49,535 nucleotides of DNA from an uncultured Bacteroidales bacterium (GTDB taxonomy: Bacteria; Bacteroidota; Bacteroidia; Bacteroidales; Bacteroidaceae), in NCBI GenBank assembly GCA_902785075.1, contig CACZXN010000014.1, positions 1-49,535 on the forward strand, given 5' to 3'. Position 1 is the stretch's first letter. Each line of letters opens with the position of its first letter. The notes under the pieces are model-generated. The model saw only the letters and a program-made list of their open reading frames with translations. It had not been told where the DNA came from and did no database searches. Shown here in pieces: positions 46,266 to 49,535 of the stretch. The position numbers and the translations under genes are program-made.

Positions 46266-46470
46266 CTCCCCTAATGTATTTTTATTTTCCCTTAAGGCAA
46301 TTTTATATTTCATAGTATGAAATGTATGTTTCATAGTTTGAAACGTACGTTTCATAGTTTGAAATGTACGTTTCGTAGTACGAAACATAAATTACCCTTA
46401 GGAGAAAAATCTTTTTCTGTTAAGGGAAAATACTTTTTTCATTAGGGGTAACATCTTTTTCTTCAGGGAG
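46266..46470. repeat. Phased palindrome array, 21-22-bp period (array 2)
   Basis: Ten palindromic or half-palindromic cores have centres at about 46272, 46293, 46315, 46336, 46357, 46378, 46399, 46421, 46443 and 46464, so the steps are 21-22 bp. The outer cores are CCCCTAATG, CCCTTAAGG, CCCTTAGGA, GTTAAGGG, ATTAGGGG and TTCAGGGA. The inner four are odd palindromes: TTTCATAGTATGAAA, TTTCATAGTTTGAAA (twice) and the perfect TTTCGTAGTACGAAA. A second palindrome, GAAACGTACGTTTC, interleaves halfway between them. T and A tracts fill the gaps. The array sits in a divergent intergenic region. The open frame across it merely reads 21 bp as 7 codons and is not a gene. Confidence 0.85.
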
Positions 46471-46633
46471 TTCCAACCGTTTCAACTTTTTCATTTCGCA
46501 GAAAGCATGCCGATTGCTCAAAAAACACTCATTAGCATACTTTTTCCACATGATTTTCAGCATAGAACCTTCAATCATGTTAAAGAATAAGGTAAAAGAT
46601 GCGCGATTCTTTCTTCATGTACAGAATATTTCG

Positions 46634-46641
46634 TAACTTTG
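46634..46641 (+). promoter_or_regulatory. -7 box (TAACTTTG) for the exchanger gene
   Basis: TAACTTTG lies 31 bases before the ATG at 46672. It rules out the earlier in-frame start at 46639, which falls inside the box. Confidence 0.75.
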
Positions 46642-46671
46642 CACCAAAGTTTTGGGTCAAAGCAAAAAGAT

Positions 46672-47625
46672 ATGTGGTTATTCATCATCAAATTTATCGT
46701 AGGGTTGCTCTTAGTCATTAAGGGGGCAGATTTCCTGACAGACGGAGCTTCATCGATTGCACGAAAGTTCAAGGTGTCGACCCTCTTGATTGGGCTTACC
46801 ATTGTGTCGTTTGGCACCTCGCTCCCCGAATTGGTGGTCAGTTCGGTTTCGGCTCTGAAAGGCAGTAGCGATATGGCGATGGGAAATGTGATAGGTAGCA
46901 ACCTGTTCAACACACTTGCTATCGTGGGAGTTACGGCTCTGTTCTGCCCAATCGTGTGCAAGAAGGATTTACTGCTTCGCGACCTACCTGTAAATGTACT
47001 AGTGACATGCACCTTATTTGTGATGGTGTACTATTGCTACGGAATTGGCACTCTGACTAGAATGGAGGGTATCACACTGCTTATCATCTTCGCCATCTAT
47101 ATGGGATTCACCATCTACACCTCGCTCAAATCCTCGAAACGGGCAGAGGAAGTATCTACAGAGCCATTTATGCCAATGTGGAAAGCCATCCTGTGGATTG
47201 TATTAGGCTTAGTAGCCCTCGTATTTGGCGGCAATTGGTTTGTTGACGGAGCAGCAGGCATTGCAGGCGAATTGGGTGTCAGCGAATCAGTAATTGCGCT
47301 CACGATTGTATCAGCAGGCACATCGTTCCCAGAGCTGGCAACCTCAGTCGTAGCTGCACGCAAAGGGGATACAGATATGGCGATGGGCAATGTGGTTGGT
47401 AGCAATATCTTCAACATCATGTTTATCCTGGGTGTAGCATCTGTCATCAACCCAATTACAGCAAATGGTATCGAGATTCTCGACTTCAAGATATTGCTCT
47501 TCAGCATCCTGCTGCTTACAGCATTCTGCGTAATTGGCAAACGTCACAGAATCGGCAGATGGCAAGGAGCAATCCTAACCATTTGTATGATTGCCTACTA
47601 TGTGTATTTGGTCTATTCAGCATAG
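46672..47625 (+). CDS. CaCA-family Na+/Ca2+ exchanger (YrbG-like)
   Basis: The protein has 317 residues from 46672. About ten membrane helices fall in two halves related to each other. Each half carries the alpha-repeat signature: GTSLPELVVSSVSALKG (48-64) and GTSFPELATSVVAARKG, each followed by D(M/T)AMGNV(I/V)GSN. These acidic and Ser/Thr/Asn residues bind the cations. The protein likely exports Ca2+ from the cytoplasm in exchange for Na+ or H+. Its size is normal for bacterial members. It stands alone, downstream of array 2. Confidence 0.94.
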   Translation: MWLFIIKFIVGLLLVIKGADFLTDGASSIARKFKVSTLLIGLTIVSFGTSLPELVVSSVSALKGSSDMAMGNVIGSNLFNTLAIVGVTALFCPIVCKKDLLLRDLPVNVLVTCTLFVMVYYCYGIGTLTRMEGITLLIIFAIYMGFTIYTSLKSSKRAEEVSTEPFMPMWKAILWIVLGLVALVFGGNWFVDGAAGIAGELGVSESVIALTIVSAGTSFPELATSVVAARKGDTDMAMGNVVGSNIFNIMFILGVASVINPITANGIEILDFKILLFSILLLTAFCVIGKRHRIGRWQGAILTICMIAYYVYLVYSA

Positions 47626-47717
47626 ATTTTGAGAGCAATCGAGGTGAAAACATCAAAAAATAGGGCACAAAAGGCAAAAAACTCCCATATCAAGCCCCAT
47701 ATCTCCAAACTTTTTCG

Positions 47718-47725
47718 TACCTTTG
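47718..47725 (+). promoter_or_regulatory. -7 box (TACCTTTG) for rpsO
   Basis: TACCTTTG lies 48 bases before the rpsO ATG. Confidence 0.75.
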
Positions 47726-47773
47726 CATCCGCTTTACGCGAAAAATAAATATTAACAAACAAAATTATCATTT

Positions 47774-48043
47774 ATGTACTTAGATTCAGCTAAGAAGCAA
47801 GAGATCTTTAGTCAGTACGGAAAGTCTAATACTGATACTGGTTCATGCGAGAGCCAGATAGCTTTATTTTCATACCGTATCGACCGTTTGACCGAGCATG
47901 TCAAGGCCAATCACAAAGATTATAGCACAAACAGAGCTCTTGTTAAGCTTGTAGGTCAGCGTCGCAGTTTGCTGAACTATCTCAAGAACAAGGACATTGA
48001 GCGCTATCGCGCCATTGTTAAGGCTCTTGGTCTCCGTAAGTAA
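47774..48043 (+). CDS. rpsO: 30S ribosomal protein S15
   Basis: The protein has 89 residues, the standard length. The S15 signature is visible: TGSCESQIALFSYRIDRLTEHVK, then HKDYSTNRALVKLVGQRRSLLNYLK and a final LGLRK. It binds the central domain of 16S rRNA and is an early assembly protein of the small subunit. It is monocistronic, with its own promoter and a strong terminator at 48066. It is not next to pnp, unlike in many bacteria. Confidence 0.98.
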   Translation: MYLDSAKKQEIFSQYGKSNTDTGSCESQIALFSYRIDRLTEHVKANHKDYSTNRALVKLVGQRRSLLNYLKNKDIERYRAIVKALGLRK

Positions 48044-48065
48044 TACGTTTGAGACTGAAAAAGTA

Positions 48066-48095
48066 AGAGGATATCCATTGTGGGTATCCTCTTTT
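48066..48095. terminator. Strong terminator shared by rpsO and the DUF4250 gene
   Basis: An 11-bp stem AGAGGATATCC / GGGTATCCTCT has loop ATTGT and only one T-G wobble, with TTTT on the plus side. On the minus strand a T run follows a few bases after the stem, so it can also end the converging xerD-DUF4250 unit. Confidence 0.85.
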
Positions 48096-48098
48096 CGT

Positions 48099-48275
48099 TT
48101 ACCAAAACTTGTTGGCTTCAGCACTATATTCAAACCCAGCATCAGCAAGCTTCGCCTTAAGCCAATCGGGGTCAATCTCTAAATCTTCGCAAAGCGACTG
48201 AAGGGAATCGTAGTTGTCTCGCAACTTCATGTTGATGAAACTCATCAGCATCATTGGATCTTGAGGAATTTGCAT
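48099..48275 (-). CDS. Small DUF4250-family protein (58 residues)
   Basis: A short frame runs from ATG at 48275 to TAA at 48099. The product begins MQIPQDPMMLMSFINMKLRD, continues with NYDSLQSLCEDLEID and ends in NKFW. This order (PxDP/MLxSxxNxKLRDxYxxLxxLC) matches DUF4250. The family is widespread in Bacteroidetes and Firmicutes; its function is unknown. It is cytoplasmic and mainly helical. It lies 46 bases after xerD on the same strand and ends at the shared terminator. Confidence 0.88.
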   Translation of the reverse strand: MQIPQDPMMLMSFINMKLRDNYDSLQSLCEDLEIDPDWLKAKLADAGFEYSAEANKFW

Positions 48276-48321
48276 TTACTTGATTATTTTGGTGCTCACC
48301 CTGTTGAGCAACCTAAGGTTA

Positions 48322-49239
48322 CTATTCTTTTCGTTTGTTATATCTTGGATGATGGGTCAAAATTTCCTCACGCAGATGACTAGTATCGATATGCATGTAA
48401 ATCTCAGTCGTCGAGATTGATTCATGACCCAACATTGCCTGAATGGCTCTTAAATTCGCTCCACCCTCTAATAAGCTGGTTGCGAAACTATGTCGAAACG
48501 TATGAGGACTGACCGTCTTCTTGATTCCTGCCTTCTCCACTAATTCCTTCACAATATGGAACACAAGGATTCGTGACAGACTCTTCTTCCTCAGTTGACT
48601 GAGAAACACATAATCCTCATAACCTTCTTTCACAGGAATGTGGCACCTATCTGCGAAATAAAGGTTCAGTTCCTTTACCGCTTTTGGCGAAATAGGTACG
48701 AGTCGCTGTTTGGAACCCTTACCAATCACCTTGATGAACCCTTCGTCGAGATACAAATCCGACAATTTCAAATTACAAAGCTCGCTTACTCGAAGACCAC
48801 AGCTGAACATCACTTCTATCATCGCCTTGTTTCGCTGACCTTCTGGCTGAGACAAGTCGATAGCGCTTTCGATTAAGTCGATTTCTTCAACTGACAAAAT
48901 ATCAGGCAGATGTTGGGGCTTCTGAGGTAAGTCAAGCAGCTCCATCGGATCCTTATCCAACTCACAAGTCATCACTAAGAACTTATAGAAGCTACGAACC
49001 CCCATAAGTATCCGATATTGAGAGGTTGGATGAACGCCTACATCGTGCAAAGCCGCAGAAAACTCATGAAAGTCCTCCAACTCTACCTCCAAAGGATGAC
49101 GATGCTTTTCTTCGATGAATTTGAAGAATTTCAGCAAATCACGCTGATAGGCATCAATCGTGTTTTGCGAGAAAGCCTTTTCCAGTTTCAAGTACTGGTA
49201 ATACCTTCGCAATAATCCATTTATCTCTTTATTCTCCAT
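48322..49239 (-). CDS. xerD: Tyrosine recombinase XerD
   Basis: The protein has 305 residues. The N-terminal SAM-like core-binding domain covers about 5-95. The catalytic domain has the full set of tyrosine recombinase residues: R150, K174, H246, R249 (HTFRHSFA), H272 (GHESISTT) and nucleophile Y281. Length and sequence match XerD, which resolves chromosome dimers at dif together with XerC. It is thus likely the housekeeping enzyme and not a phage or transposon integrase; no att sites or mobile genes adjoin it. The promoter box at 49264 is close to the start. Confidence 0.94.
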   Translation of the reverse strand: MENKEINGLLRRYYQYLKLEKAFSQNTIDAYQRDLLKFFKFIEEKHRHPLEVELEDFHEFSAALHDVGVHPTSQYRILMGVRSFYKFLVMTCELDKDPMELLDLPQKPQHLPDILSVEEIDLIESAIDLSQPEGQRNKAMIEVMFSCGLRVSELCNLKLSDLYLDEGFIKVIGKGSKQRLVPISPKAVKELNLYFADRCHIPVKEGYEDYVFLSQLRKKSLSRILVFHIVKELVEKAGIKKTVSPHTFRHSFATSLLEGGANLRAIQAMLGHESISTTEIYMHIDTSHLREEILTHHPRYNKRKE

Positions 49240-49263
49240 ACTGCTTCATGGAACTTTAGCATG

Positions 49264-49271
49264 CAAAGATA
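49264..49271 (-). promoter_or_regulatory. -7 box (TATCTTTG) for xerD
   Basis: TATCTTTG on the minus strand, 24 bases before the xerD ATG. Confidence 0.7.
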
Positions 49272-49349
49272 TAAAAAAAGTTTGAGAAAACACCCATTTT
49301 TCATCAAAAAACCTTTTTGCCCCTATATATATAATAAGGTATCATAAAA

Positions 49350-49378
49350 AATGCCTGAAGCTTCAAGCTCCAGGCATT
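49350..49378 (-). terminator. Terminator of the T9SS-substrate gene
   Basis: The long inverted repeat AATGCCTG / CAGGCATT encloses AGCTT / AAGCT. On the minus strand it runs into a T tract (the A run at 49346-49350). It lies about 42 bases past the stop at 49421. Confidence 0.85.
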
Positions 49379-49420
49379 AATTGATTACTCTTTCTTGAGA
49401 ATCGAGAAAGAGAGCGTGTA

Positions 49421-49534
49421 TTACTTCACGAATACCTTCTTACCACCTACAATGTTAAGACCCTTCTGGAGAGCATTGATACGCTGACCTGAGATGTTGT
49501 AGATAGCAGCTGACTTCTTCGTATTGTTAGCAAC
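49421..49534 (-). CDS. C-terminus of a protein with a type IX secretion (Por) sorting signal, cut by the window edge
   Basis: Only the last 37 codons and the stop are in the window. They read IYNISGQRINALQKGLN, then IVGGKKVFVK. This pattern (hydrophobic YN-x-x-GQR, then G-x-x-I/V-x-x-GKK-V-x-x-K at the end) is the type A C-terminal signal that directs proteins through the T9SS to the cell surface. The mature function lies outside the window. It fits the presence of porX at the other end. Confidence 0.85.
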   Translation of the reverse strand, partial: VANNTKKSAAIYNISGQRINALQKGLNIVGGKKVFVK

Positions 49535-49535
49535 T

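Noticed and set aside
46155-46388. Minus-strand frame with a repeated peptide (FQTMKRT-like units)
   Set aside because: It is only the translation of the 21-bp repeat of array 2 (7 codons per unit); there is no promoter, homology or normal codon use.
48322-49239. xerD as an integrase marking a mobile element
   Set aside because: Length and context match the housekeeping XerD; no tRNA target, direct repeats or mobile genes nearby.

Overview
The window is a chromosomal segment of a Bacteroidales bacterium, most likely Prevotellaceae (Prevotella/Segatella-like). This rests on several signs. Promoters are of the TAnnTTTG -7 type and upstream regions lack clear Shine-Dalgarno sites. MurF and Alr are fused. 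A three-gene fumarate reductase of the Bacteroidetes type is present. There is a one-protein hybrid two-component regulator, a PorX homologue, and the end of a protein that carries a type IX secretion (T9SS) C-terminal signal. No tRNA, rRNA, CRISPR array, insertion sequence or phage gene was recognised.

Layout. 1-13.4 kb is a tight plus-strand run: the tail of an unknown acidic protein, porX, tsaE, dnaE, rnr, a DUF4861 protein and a large hybrid two-component sensor/regulator (HTCS). 13.4-13.9 kb is non-coding and holds terminators, an 8-bp tandem repeat and an array of 10-bp palindromes spaced exactly 22 bp apart. 13.9-15.6 kb (minus) has asd and a small lipoprotein. 15.8-19.5 kb (plus) has a CPA2-type antiporter, a LolD-like ATPase and an overlapping CvfB-like S1 protein. 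19.65-19.93 kb is an apparent structured non-coding RNA with its own promoter and terminator. 19.9-25.6 kb (minus) is an operon read acetyltransferase, topoisomerase IV subunit B, coaD, S41 protease, ybeY. 25.7-29.0 kb (minus) has a membrane-anchored TPR regulator and a double PAP2 phosphatase. 29.1-32.6 kb is frdCAB. 32.7-36.2 kb (minus) is GSCFA protein, murF-alr and a 65-residue protein. 36.3-39.4 kb (plus) has a short nucleoside-kinase-like protein, an orphan FecE-like ATPase and an iron alcohol dehydrogenase. 39.5-46 kb (minus) has a GH51 arabinofuranosidase and a three-gene cluster of exported proteins with YD-like repeats. 46.0-46.67 kb is non-coding, with a second, larger phased palindrome array. 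46.7-49.5 kb has a Na+/Ca2+ exchanger, rpsO, DUF4250, xerD and the C-terminus of a T9SS cargo protein.

How the genes fit together. Most are housekeeping: replication, RNA decay, envelope and peptidoglycan synthesis, anaerobic respiration to succinate, ion homeostasis and chromosome segregation. The glycan-related pieces (HTCS, DUF4861, GH51) are present without SusC/SusD. PorX regulates T9SS in relatives, and the window ends in a T9SS substrate signal.

The most unusual signals are non-coding. Two intergenic arrays of short palindromes have centres 21-22 bp apart (two helical turns). The other is the approximately 265-nt RNA candidate at 19.66-19.93 kb.
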